Program-made: the position numbers and the translations under genes
Notes under the pieces: model-generated
Database searches by the model: none
Seen by the model: the letters and a program-made list of their open reading frames with translations, nothing else
Told to the model about the DNA's origin: nothing
Shown here: positions 1 through 6,612 of the stretch, in pieces
Numbering within the stretch: the first letter of the stretch is position 1
Layout: each line of letters begins with the position of its first letter
NCBI GenBank assembly: GCA_023444765.1
Contig: JAEXLY010000276.1
Location: 1-7,990, forward strand
Length of the DNA stretch: 7,990 nt
Origin: Pseudomonadota bacterium
Lineage (GTDB): Bacteria; Pseudomonadota; Gammaproteobacteria; Xanthomonadales; Xanthomonadaceae
Reading direction: 5' to 3'

Positions 1-962
1 GCGCCCGCTCCCCCCGCCCCGAGGCCACGGCCATCGAGGGAGGTGAACGACCCTCGGTGGAGCTGCGCGATGGCACGCGGCTGCGCGCCCAGGCGGTGGT
101 CTCCGCGGCCAACGTGCCTTTCCACCGGACCGGCGTCGCCTGGCTCAAGCAGGCGGCCTACCGCACCTACGTCGTCGCAGGACACGCGCCTCGCGACGCG
201 ATTCCCGACGCCCTGTACTGGGACAACGGCGACCCCTACCACTACGTCCGCCTGCTGGACGATCCCGGTGCGGACGAGGTACGCGTGCTGGTGGGTGGCG
301 AGGACCACAAGGTCGGGCAGGATGACGACCCGGAGTCCTATGTCCGGTTGCAGGCATGGGCCAGGCGGCATTTCCCCTCGATCACGCATTTCACCGCGGC
401 CTGGTCCGGGCAAATCCTCGAACCGGCCGACGGGCTGGCTTTCGCCGGTGCCGATCCGGGCCATGACAACGTCTACCTTGTGACGGGCGATTCGGGCAAC
501 GGACTGACCCACGGCACGCTGGGGGCACTGCTGTTGTGCGACCTGATCCAGGGGCGCGACAACCCCTGGGCCGAGCTGTACGACCCTGCACGCCGCCGCT
601 GGGCGAGCGCGGGCCCGTTCCTGCGCGAGAACCTCAACTCCGGCTCCCAGTACCGCGACTGGATCGCCCCGGCCGATATCGACAACGTCGCGGACCTCAC
701 GCCTGGCAACGGCGCGGTGATCCGCCGCGGGCTGCGGCGCATCGCGGTCTACCGCGACGGCGAGGGCAGGCTGCATGCGCACGACGCGCGCTGCACGCAC
801 ATGGGATGCGTCGTACGCTGGAGCAGGGAGGAAAAGTCCTGGGACTGCCCGTGCCACGGCTCCCGGTTCGAGGCAGTGACAGGCGCGATCCTCAATGGTC
901 CGGCGAGCGAACCGCTGGCGCGCTGCGACCTGGAAGATGCCGACGCCGGGCATCGGGACTGA
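1..962 (+). CDS. FAD-dependent oxidoreductase with C-terminal Rieske [2Fe-2S] domain (5' partial)
   Basis: The frame is open to the left edge, so the N-terminus, including the dinucleotide-binding Rossmann motif, lies outside the window. The visible part holds the end of a DAO-type (D-amino-acid-oxidase-like) flavin domain, with the typical C-terminal FAD contact GDSGNGLTHGTLGA near 480-525. It then holds a Rieske domain: CTHMGC at 792-809 and CPCHGS at 846-863. The cluster ligands would be Cys792, His798, Cys846 and His855 (codon starts), with 15 residues between the two ligand pairs. Cys807 and Cys852 match the disulfide pair of bc1-type Rieske proteins. The arrangement is that of Bacillus YhfW-like proteins, in which electrons could pass between flavin and the iron-sulfur cluster. 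The substrate is unknown. There is no signal peptide in view. The 3' end overlaps the opposing gene by 71 bp. The family call is firm, the physiological role is not. Confidence 0.9.
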   Translation, partial: ARSPRPEATAIEGGERPSVELRDGTRLRAQAVVSAANVPFHRTGVAWLKQAAYRTYVVAGHAPRDAIPDALYWDNGDPYHYVRLLDDPGADEVRVLVGGEDHKVGQDDDPESYVRLQAWARRHFPSITHFTAAWSGQILEPADGLAFAGADPGHDNVYLVTGDSGNGLTHGTLGALLLCDLIQGRDNPWAELYDPARRRWASAGPFLRENLNSGSQYRDWIAPADIDNVADLTPGNGAVIRRGLRRIAVYRDGEGRLHAHDARCTHMGCVVRWSREEKSWDCPCHGSRFEAVTGAILNGPASEPLARCDLEDADAGHRD

Positions 963-1509
963 TGCTGGTGGCGGACCGGTCCCGGGCGGATGCGCGGGTC
1001 GCCAGCAGCAGCCCGAGCGCGAACGCCGCGTATGCGGCGCACACGCCTGCCGGACCGATCCTGTGCTCGAACCCCGGGCTGAGCCGGCGGGGCACGACGT
1101 GATAGTCGACGACGTACGCCATCGCGGCAGTCCCGGCGGCCCGCGCGACCTGTCCGGGCAGGTCGGCGCGTTGCGGCGTCAGGGCTTCGTACCCGATGGC
1201 CCAGAACAGCGAACTGGCGTGATGGATCACGTAGCCCGACACCGTGTACTTCAACCTGGCTCGAGCAACGTGCCGTGCCCGCGGATACCAGATCCACTGG
1301 CTGGCGGCGTTGGTGCCGGCAGCCGCCGAATGGCTGCGCCGTCGACTGAAGAGCGACACGACCAGGGTACTGAGCACGCTGGCCAGGCTGCCAGATGCCA
1401 GGGCACGGAGGGCGAGGGAAGCGACCGGGCCCCGCCCCTGCGCGTCCTGGTGCTCGGCGGCGGCCTGATCGGCGCGGCGCTGTGCGACGCGCTGGTCGCG
1501 CGAGGCCAT
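892..1509 (-). CDS. small hypothetical membrane protein, about four transmembrane helices
   Basis: I do not know a function. The credible protein begins around 1425-1401 with RALASGSLASVLSTL and has hydrophobic stretches at that point, at HHASSLFWAIGYEAL, at AAGTAAMAYVVDY and at AGVCAAYAAFALGLLLA. Arg/Lys-rich turns separate them, as expected for an inner-membrane protein. I recall similar small uncharacterised proteins from Pseudomonas and Xanthomonas, but could not check this. The start is unresolved. The given ATG (1509) has a GAGAGA sequence six bases upstream, but its first 36 residues are polar Q/A/R-rich and antisense to the Rossmann strand of the next gene. Other starts would be CTG at 1401 (169 residues) or GTG at 1377, which would cut into the first helix. 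The last 43 or so residues are Arg/Ser/Pro-rich, and the final 23 lie antisense to the Rieske gene. The helices are well supported; the ends are not. Confidence 0.65.
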   Translation of the reverse strand: MASRDQRVAQRRADQAAAEHQDAQGRGPVASLALRALASGSLASVLSTLVVSLFSRRRSHSAAAGTNAASQWIWYPRARHVARARLKYTVSGYVIHHASSLFWAIGYEALTPQRADLPGQVARAAGTAAMAYVVDYHVVPRRLSPGFEHRIGPAGVCAAYAAFALGLLLATRASARDRSATSISPDARRRHLPGRSAPAVRSPDH

Positions 1510-2709
1510 CAGACGTCTCTCGCCACGCGCAGCGGCGGCGCGCCCCCGGGCGTGCGGCCGCGGGCGCTGGGCTTCAATGCGCTGCCCGCGCAACCCGTCC
1601 TGTTGGACGCGATGGGCGATACGGACGTGCTGGTGAATACGGTCGGCATATTCCGCGAAGGAGCAGAACAGAGCTTCGATGCAATCCACGTGAAAGCACC
1701 CGCCCGTCTGTTCGCGGCGGCCAGGGAGGCGGGGGTGCGACGCATCGTCCAGCTCTCCGCACTGGGCGCCGACCAGCGCTCGCCCCAGGGCTACCAGTGC
1801 AGCAAGGGGCGCGCCGAGCACCTCCTGCGCGGGCTGGGAATCGACCATGCCATCGTGCGGCCTTCGCTGGTGTTCTCGCCCGATGGCGCCAGTACGCGCT
1901 GGTTCGCCCGGCTCGCCAGCCTGCCATTGCTGCCGCTGCCGGGGGGAGGGCGCCAGCTGGTGCAGCCGGTGCACCTGGACGACCTGGTCGAAGCGCTGGT
2001 GCGGCTGGTGGAGGCGCCACAGGTGCCCGCGACGCTGGACGCGGTCGGCCCGCAGCCGGTGTCCCTGCACGATTACCTCGACCTGTTCCGCAGCGGCATG
2101 GGAACGCCCGGATGGAGCCCGGCGGTGCCACGGCCCCTGGCGCGCGCAGCGGCTTCGATGGCCGCCGCGTTGTCGCCACGTTTTCCCGTCGATGCGGACG
2201 CGCTGGCGATGCTCGATGCCGGCAACACCGCCGACCCCGCGCCGTTCGCGCATTGGCTGGGCCGCCCGGCCCGCGCGCCGCGGTCTTTCGTCTCCGGCGC
2301 GACCGCCGCCGCGATGCGCTGGACGTCGCTGACCGGCTGGGTGGTCCCGACGATGCGCTGGACGTTGGCGCTCATGTGGATCGCCACCGGTATCGTCTCG
2401 CTGTGGCTGTATCCACGCGAGCTGAGCCTCGGGATGCTCGGCCGCGTGGGCCTGCAAGGCGGCTTGGCCGAGGCGTCGCTGTGGTCGGCGGCGCTGCTCG
2501 ACATCGCGCTCGGCCTGGCGCTGCTGGCCGCACGGTGGCGCACGACCGCGTACGTCCTCCAGCTGCTGCTGGTACTGGGGTACACGGTGGTCATCAGCGT
2601 CTGGCTGCCCGAACAGTGGCTGCATCCCTTCGGGCCGGTGCTCAAGAACCTGCCGTTGCTGGCGATGATCCTCGCCCTGCTTGCGATGGACCGGAAGCCA
2701 TGGACCTGA
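1438..2709 (+). CDS. SDR-family NAD(P)-binding protein fused to DoxX-like membrane domain
   Basis: The N-terminal part is an atypical/extended short-chain dehydrogenase (NDUFA9/NmrA-like). A first beta strand RVLVLGGGLIG carries the glycine-rich nucleotide loop, followed by RRIVQLSALGA and a YxxxK pair (YQCSK, Tyr at 1792, residue 119). After it come IVRPSLVFSPDG and QPVHLDDLVEAL, typical substrate-domain motifs. From about residue 306 the chain has roughly four membrane helices ending in HPFGPVLKNLPLLAMILAL, a signature I associate with DoxX_3-type domains. So it is probably a membrane-anchored NAD(P)-binding protein; its substrate is unknown. The CTG at 1438 is chosen because it puts the beta strand at the N-terminus, as usual in the family. 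No ATG or TTG lies nearby: ATG 1330 would add 36 low-complexity residues antisense to the neighbouring gene, and GTG 1450 would clip the strand. The stop overlaps the next gene by 10 bp, which suggests translational coupling. Confidence 0.85.
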   Translation: MRVLVLGGGLIGAALCDALVARGHQTSLATRSGGAPPGVRPRALGFNALPAQPVLLDAMGDTDVLVNTVGIFREGAEQSFDAIHVKAPARLFAAAREAGVRRIVQLSALGADQRSPQGYQCSKGRAEHLLRGLGIDHAIVRPSLVFSPDGASTRWFARLASLPLLPLPGGGRQLVQPVHLDDLVEALVRLVEAPQVPATLDAVGPQPVSLHDYLDLFRSGMGTPGWSPAVPRPLARAAASMAAALSPRFPVDADALAMLDAGNTADPAPFAHWLGRPARAPRSFVSGATAAAMRWTSLTGWVVPTMRWTLALMWIATGIVSLWLYPRELSLGMLGRVGLQGGLAEASLWSAALLDIALGLALLAARWRTTAYVLQLLLVLGYTVVISVWLPEQWLHPFGPVLKNLPLLAMILALLAMDRKPWT

Positions 2710-3176
2710 TCCTGGTCAAGTACCTGCACGTGCTCTCGTCGACGCTGCTGTTCGGGACCGGCGTCGGCACGGCGTTCTACCTGTTCTTCGTGAGCTGGAC
2801 GCGGGATGCGCGCGTGGTCGCGGTGGTGGCGCGGTACGTGGTGATCGCGGACTGGACGTTCACCGCCACCACCATCGTGTTCCAGCCGGCGAGCGGGTTG
2901 TACCTGGCGCATCGCATGGGCATTCCCTGGACGACACCGTGGCTGTACTGGTCCATCGTGCTGTTCGCGATCGCCGCGCTGTGCTGGCTGCCGGTGGTCT
3001 GGCTGCAGGTGCGCCTGCGCGACATCGCTGCCGCCGCGGCGGCGGAGGGACGCGAGCTTCCCGCCAGCTACGCGGCGCATCTGGGCGCATGGGCGGCGCT
3101 GGGCGTACCGGCGCTCGTCTCGTTCCTCGCCATCTTCTACATGATGGTGGCGCGACGCGTGCCGGTCTTCGGTTAG
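2700..3176 (+). CDS. DUF2269-type integral membrane protein
   Basis: A 158-residue protein that is almost entirely hydrophobic, with about four helices: residues 5-27, 40-66, 80-103 and 133-154. It starts MDLILVKYLHVLSS, with Lys7 and His10 in the first helix, and has a second polar patch DWTFTATTIVFQP in helix two. This layout and the opening motif match the DUF2269 family of predicted inner-membrane proteins, whose role is not known. The ATG sits inside the last codons of the SDR-DoxX gene (10-bp overlap, different frame), so the two are probably co-translated. A GGAAG sequence lies only two bases from the start, closer than a normal Shine-Dalgarno site, which also points to coupling. The cydAB pair follows after 49 bp. 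A heme- or quinone-related role would fit the His in helix one and the context, but this is inference. Confidence 0.85.
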   Translation: MDLILVKYLHVLSSTLLFGTGVGTAFYLFFVSWTRDARVVAVVARYVVIADWTFTATTIVFQPASGLYLAHRMGIPWTTPWLYWSIVLFAIAALCWLPVVWLQVRLRDIAAAAAAEGRELPASYAAHLGAWAALGVPALVSFLAIFYMMVARRVPVFG

Positions 3177-3225
3177 GCAGGCGGGGATTCACCGGCTCTT
3201 GGCGACGTGATGCCATACTTGGCCG

Positions 3226-4629
3226 ATGGACGCCCTGCTACTGTCGCGTATCCAGTTCGGCTTCGTCATCAGCTTCCACGTCCTGTTCCCGGCCTTCACG
3301 ATCGGGCTCGCGAGCTGGCTGGCCTTTCTCGAGTATCGCTGGCTGCGCACGCGCGAGGCGGTATGGAAGGACCTGTACTTCTTCTGGCTGAAGATCTTCG
3401 CCGTCTCGTTCGGCATGGGCGTGGTGAGCGGCATCGTGATGAGCTTCCAGTTCGGCACCAACTGGTCGGTGCTGTCCGAGCGTGCGGGCGCTGTGCTCGG
3501 GCCGCTGCTCGGATTCGAGGTGCTCACGGCGTTCTTTCTGGAAGCCACGTTCCTCGGCGTCATGCTGTTCGGGTGGAAGCGGGTTTCCGAGCGCCTGCAT
3601 TTCCTGTCCACCTGCATGGTCGCCCTGGGCACGCTGATCTCGACGTTCTGGATCCTGTCGGCCAACAGCTGGATGCACACGCCGCAGGGATACGACCTGG
3701 TCGATGGCGTGTTCCATGTCACCTCCTGGCGCGAGGTGATCTTCAACCCTTCGTTTCCCTATCGCCTCGTGCACATGACGCTGGCGGCCTTCCTCACAAC
3801 CTGCTTCGTGATCGGCGGCGTGTCGGGATGGTACCTGCGCAGGGGCGTGCACCAGGATGCGGCGCAGCGGATGCTGCGGCTCTCCACTGCCTTCGCACTG
3901 GTCGTGGTGCCCCTGCAGATCCTGGCCGGCGACCTGCACGGGCTCAACACCGCCGAACACCAGCCGTTGAAGGTCGCCGCGATGGAAGGCCACTGGGAGC
4001 GGCTGCCGGAAGGGGAGGGCATGCCGCTGGTGCTCTGGGCCATCCCGGACCAGGACGCCGAAACCAACCGGCAGCAGGTGGCCATCCCGCGCCTGGGCGG
4101 CGTGATCCTGACCCACAGCTGGGACGGGCAGATCGAAGCGCTGGACTCGGCGCCAGCGGAGGAGCGTCCGCCGGTGGCGCCGGTGTTCTACGCGTTCCGG
4201 GTGATGGTCGGCATCGGCATTGCGATGCTGCTGGTCGCGGTACTGTCGGGCGTGCGCTGGCGACAGGGACGCCTGGCCACCGCGCGCGGCCTGCACCTGG
4301 CCTGGAACCTGATGCTGCCGGCCGGCTTCGTCGCCATCCTCGCGGGCTGGTTCGTGACCGAGATCGGTCGCCAGCCATGGGTCGTGTACGGGCAACTGCG
4401 GACGGCCGATGCCGTCAGCGACGTCGGCGCCAGCAGCGTCGCCATCTCGCTTGCGATCTACGTGCTGGCCTACGCGGTCGTGTTCGGGTTCGGATCCGTC
4501 TACCTGGCCCGGATGCTGCGCCGCGGCCCGTTGCCGCACGAACCGGAGCCGGAAACCGAGGGAGGAGAACGCACGCCCGCGCGGCCGCTGAGCGCCGCCG
4601 ACGGCACACTCGAGGAGGGAGCGCGCTGA
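3226..4629 (+). CDS. cydA: cytochrome bd quinol oxidase subunit I, cyanide-insensitive (CIO) type
   Basis: Subunit I of the bd-type terminal oxidase, which oxidises quinol and reduces oxygen to water at the inner membrane. Its 467 residues are shorter than E. coli CydA (about 522) and near Pseudomonas CioA. Residues corresponding to the E. coli heme ligands are visible: His18 (FVISFHVLFPA, high-spin b), His183 (RLVHM) and Met327 (FRVMVG, with Arg325) for b558. Glu98 and Glu106 in FEVLTAFFLEATF match the conserved acidic pair, and the quinol loop has Lys249 and Glu254 (LKVAAME). The C-terminal half of the Q loop is short, and GRQPWVVYGQLRTADAVS is the CIO-type signature. Residues 431-467 form a charged cytoplasmic tail. 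The ATG at 3226 is chosen because it gives the standard start; no good Shine-Dalgarno site precedes it. cydB overlaps by one base. cioA would be an equally valid name. Confidence 0.97.
   Translation: MDALLLSRIQFGFVISFHVLFPAFTIGLASWLAFLEYRWLRTREAVWKDLYFFWLKIFAVSFGMGVVSGIVMSFQFGTNWSVLSERAGAVLGPLLGFEVLTAFFLEATFLGVMLFGWKRVSERLHFLSTCMVALGTLISTFWILSANSWMHTPQGYDLVDGVFHVTSWREVIFNPSFPYRLVHMTLAAFLTTCFVIGGVSGWYLRRGVHQDAAQRMLRLSTAFALVVVPLQILAGDLHGLNTAEHQPLKVAAMEGHWERLPEGEGMPLVLWAIPDQDAETNRQQVAIPRLGGVILTHSWDGQIEALDSAPAEERPPVAPVFYAFRVMVGIGIAMLLVAVLSGVRWRQGRLATARGLHLAWNLMLPAGFVAILAGWFVTEIGRQPWVVYGQLRTADAVSDVGASSVAISLAIYVLAYAVVFGFGSVYLARMLRRGPLPHEPEPETEGGERTPARPLSAADGTLEEGAR
4613..4618 (+). promoter_or_regulatory. 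Shine-Dalgarno site of cydB
   Basis: A perfect AGGAGG within the last codons of cydA, 10 bases before the cydB ATG. It fixes the cydB start and suggests that cydB can also initiate independently of read-through from cydA. Confidence 0.8.
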
Positions 4630-5642
4630 TGCCCATCGAAACCTGGCTCCCGGTGGTGTGGTTCGGCGTGATCGGCTTGGGCGTGCTGATGTACGTGGTG
4701 CTCGACGGCTTCGTGCTGGGTCTCGGGATCCTCGCGCCGTTCGCGGAGGACGAGTACCAGCTCGACCTGATGATGAATACCGCCGCGCCGATCTGGGACG
4801 GCAACGAAACCTGGCTGGTGCTGGGCGGAGCGGGCCTGCTGGCGGCCTTTCCGGCCGCCTATGCGCTGGTCCTGTCAGCGCTGTACCTGCCCGTGTTGCT
4901 GATGCTGGTCGCGCTGGTGTTCCGCGGCGTGGCCTTCGAGTTCCGGTTCAAGGCCGGGAGCACGCGCTGGCTCTGGGGCTGGGCGTTCGCACTGGGGTCG
5001 CTGTGCGCGGCCTTCTGGCAGGGCGTGATCCTCGGCGCCCTGGTCGAAGGCATGCCGGTGGAGGAGGGTCGCTACATCGGCGGCCTGCTGTCATGGTTCA
5101 GCCCCTTCTCGATGTTGACGGGCGCGGCGGTGGTCTTCGGCTACGCGCTGCTGGGCAGCACCTGGCTGATCCTCAAGACCGCGGGCGACCTGCAGCGGGT
5201 GGCCCGCGTGCTGACGCGGCCGCTGGTACTGGTGGTGGCGGTATTCATGGGGCTGGTCAGCGCCTGGCTGCCGTTCCTGGATTCGCGCGTGATGGCACGC
5301 TGGTTCGAGGGCGGCAACTTCTGGTGGCTCTCGCCGGTGCCGGCGTTGACGCTGCTCACGGCGTTCGCCCTGTGGCGCGCGGCCATGGCACAGGGCCGCG
5401 ACGCGCGTCCTTTCGTGCTCACGCTCTGCTTCTTCGGCCTTGGCTTCGCCGGCCTCGTGCTCGGCATGTGGCCATACCTGGTGCCGCCATCGCTCACGAT
5501 CTGGGAAGCCGCGGCGCCGCCGTCCTCGCAGGGCTTCATGCTGGCAGGCGTCGTGGTGCTGCTGCCGGTGATCCTGGGATACACCGCCTGGTCCTACCGC
5601 GTGTTCCGCGGCAAGATCGTGGCGGGGCAGGGGTACCACTGA
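4629..5642 (+). CDS. cydB: cytochrome bd quinol oxidase subunit II
   Basis: Subunit II of the bd oxidase, which packs against CydA and is needed for a stable di-heme centre. The 337 residues are close to the usual length for CioB/CydB and hold about eight or nine membrane helices. Family motifs are intact: Asp26-Gly27 in VVLDGFVLGLGIL, then IWDGNETWLVLGGAGLLAAFP (Asp57, corresponding to the proton-channel Asp of E. coli CydB), and LVFRGVAFEFRFK. The C-terminus has WPYLVPPSLTIWEAAAP and ends with the short basic tail FRGKIVAGQGYH. The ATG overlaps the cydA stop (TGATG), and a strong AGGAGG lies 10 bases upstream inside cydA, so it is translated efficiently and in balance with CydA. No cydX-like small ORF follows: the next gene, on the other strand, ends 22 bp after the cydB stop. 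Confidence 0.97.
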   Translation: MPIETWLPVVWFGVIGLGVLMYVVLDGFVLGLGILAPFAEDEYQLDLMMNTAAPIWDGNETWLVLGGAGLLAAFPAAYALVLSALYLPVLLMLVALVFRGVAFEFRFKAGSTRWLWGWAFALGSLCAAFWQGVILGALVEGMPVEEGRYIGGLLSWFSPFSMLTGAAVVFGYALLGSTWLILKTAGDLQRVARVLTRPLVLVVAVFMGLVSAWLPFLDSRVMARWFEGGNFWWLSPVPALTLLTAFALWRAAMAQGRDARPFVLTLCFFGLGFAGLVLGMWPYLVPPSLTIWEAAAPPSSQGFMLAGVVVLLPVILGYTAWSYRVFRGKIVAGQGYH

Positions 5643-5667
5643 GCCGACCGGCAGCGGCGACGCTCAG
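5639..5667. terminator. possible bidirectional terminator hairpin between convergent genes
   Basis: The inverted repeat CTGAGC/GCTCAG (5639-5644 and 5662-5667) includes the stop codons of both cydB and the opposing gene. A smaller CCG/CGG hairpin lies inside the loop (5648-5650, 5655-5657). There is no T-run on either strand, so this is not a classical intrinsic terminator. The position between two convergent genes is the main support. Confidence 0.25.
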
Positions 5668-6161
5668 GTCATGGCGGCTGGCGCGTCGTAGGGCAATCGC
5701 GAGGCCCCCGCCTCCTCCAGCACACGCTGTACCGCCGGCAGCCGCTCGGGTTCGGCATCGACCACCAGCAGCACGCCGCCCGACTCGATTTCGGACCTGA
5801 AGTGGCGACGGATGGGGTCGCGGATCGAAGCGCCGGCCAGAGAACCGGCCAGTCCGCCCATCGCGGCCACGACACCGGTGCAGATCAGCAGCGCGTACAG
5901 TGGCGCGCCCCAGACCACCATGAGTCCGATGCCGACCACGAGCCCCACGGCCGCGCCGAACAGGACGCCGCGCATGGCCGAGGGGACGAAATCGCTGTCG
6001 GCCATCTTGCGGCGATTGCTGACGCGCTGCACCTCGACGTCCGAACGCGCCAGGATGTACAGGTCGTCGTCCGCGACCCCGCCCTGCCTGGCCAGTTGCA
6101 CCATCCGGTTGGCGTCCTCGACGCCCCCGGTCCTGAATACGCTGCGATGTTTCATGGACAT
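5664..6161 (-). CDS. hypothetical glycine-zipper membrane protein, two transmembrane helices
   Basis: I do not recognise a function. The 165-residue product has a polar N-terminal part (1-62) with MKHRSVFRTGGVEDANRMV followed by DDLYILAR. Two closely spaced Gly/Ala-rich helices follow (about 65-86 and 88-112, GVLFGAAVGLVVGIG and GVVAAMGGLAGSLAG). The C-terminal part (127-155) has GGVLLVVDAEPERLPAVQRVLEEAGA. The two flanking alpha/beta pieces around a glycine-zipper pair resemble DUF1269 or general-stress-protein-17M-like proteins, but I could not verify this. The start at 6161 is chosen over ATG 6194 because GAGG lies five bases before it and the extra 11 residues look non-native. It converges on cydB and is divergent from the cysteine-rich gene, with 186 bp between the two starts. 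A stress role is a guess. Confidence 0.8.
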   Translation of the reverse strand: MSMKHRSVFRTGGVEDANRMVQLARQGGVADDDLYILARSDVEVQRVSNRRKMADSDFVPSAMRGVLFGAAVGLVVGIGLMVVWGAPLYALLICTGVVAAMGGLAGSLAGASIRDPIRRHFRSEIESGGVLLVVDAEPERLPAVQRVLEEAGASRLPYDAPAAMT

Positions 6162-6240
6162 GTGGACCTCGCTCTCGCCGCGGATCGGCGTCATCGAGTC
6201 TAGTCAGCCGGATGTGGGGTGCGTGTAAACCGATGGCGGC

Positions 6241-6321
6241 CGATGCTCACCCCGCATCGACGGGGCAGGGCGCAAGTTCGGCACCACGCCGCTGGCGGAA
6301 GCACAGCGCGCCGGTTGGCGC
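6241..6321 (+). other. leader of the cysteine-rich gene with three short hairpins
   Basis: Upstream of the ATG at 6348 lie three perfect short inverted repeats: CGATGC/GCATCG (6241-6259, 7-base loop), CGCC/GGCG (6287-6297) and GCGCC/GGCGC (6308-6321, GGTT loop). They could be part of a structured leader or an operator, but such stems arise by chance in GC-rich DNA. I see no clear promoter in the 186-bp divergent region. Confidence 0.2.
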
Positions 6322-6347
6322 AGACCACCCGAAAGCAGGAGCCGACC

Positions 6348-6584
6348 ATGGGCAGATGCATCGTGTGCGACAACGAGTACGACAAGACGTTCACCATCCG
6401 CATGGGCGAGACCGAGGGCGAGTACGACTCGTTCGAGTGCGCCATCCACGACCTCGCACCGACATGCCGCCATTGCGGTTGCCGCATTCTCGGCCACGGG
6501 ATCGAGAGCGCCGGCACGATGTACTGTTGCGCCAACTGCGCCAGGCATGCCGGCCTTGATGGCGCGCGCGACAGGATCGGGTAG
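6348..6584 (+). CDS. cysteine-rich small protein, probable metal-binding (zinc-ribbon-like)
   Basis: The 78-residue soluble protein has nine cysteines and four histidines: CIVC (4-7), CAIH (31-34), CRHCGC (40-45) and CCANC (60-64), plus His50 and His67. The spacing is that of a zinc ribbon or treble-clef pair, so it probably binds one or two zinc or iron ions. The line FECAIHDLAPTCRHCGC resembles small uncharacterised proteins of proteobacteria that I recall, and there is some likeness to prokaryotic metallothionein-type proteins. The start is fixed by AGGA seven bases before the ATG; an upstream in-frame start at 6219 would add 43 basic residues with no family likeness. It is divergent from the glycine-zipper gene, and the next gene is on the opposite strand. 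A role in metal handling or regulation is inference. Confidence 0.85.
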   Translation: MGRCIVCDNEYDKTFTIRMGETEGEYDSFECAIHDLAPTCRHCGCRILGHGIESAGTMYCCANCARHAGLDGARDRIG

Positions 6585-6612
6585 GACGCTCCCGGCCGGG
6601 TGATGGTGCGGG

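Noticed and set aside
892..2625. A very long minus-strand open frame (577 codons), reaching far into the SDR-DoxX gene
   Set aside because: It runs codon-on-codon antisense to the SDR gene. In GC-rich genes the complements of stop codons (TTA, CTA, TCA) are rarely used, so such frames stay open. Only the part up to about 1509 has membrane-protein character; beyond that it is Q/R/H-rich.
3238..4539. Minus-strand open frame of 433 codons across cydA
   Set aside because: It is the same codon-register shadow, with a His/Gln/Arg-rich product and no motifs, opposite a certain cydA.
5643..5663. Possible cydX-like small subunit gene after cydB
   Set aside because: Only 21 bp separate cydB from the opposing gene and there is no small hydrophobic frame on the plus strand.
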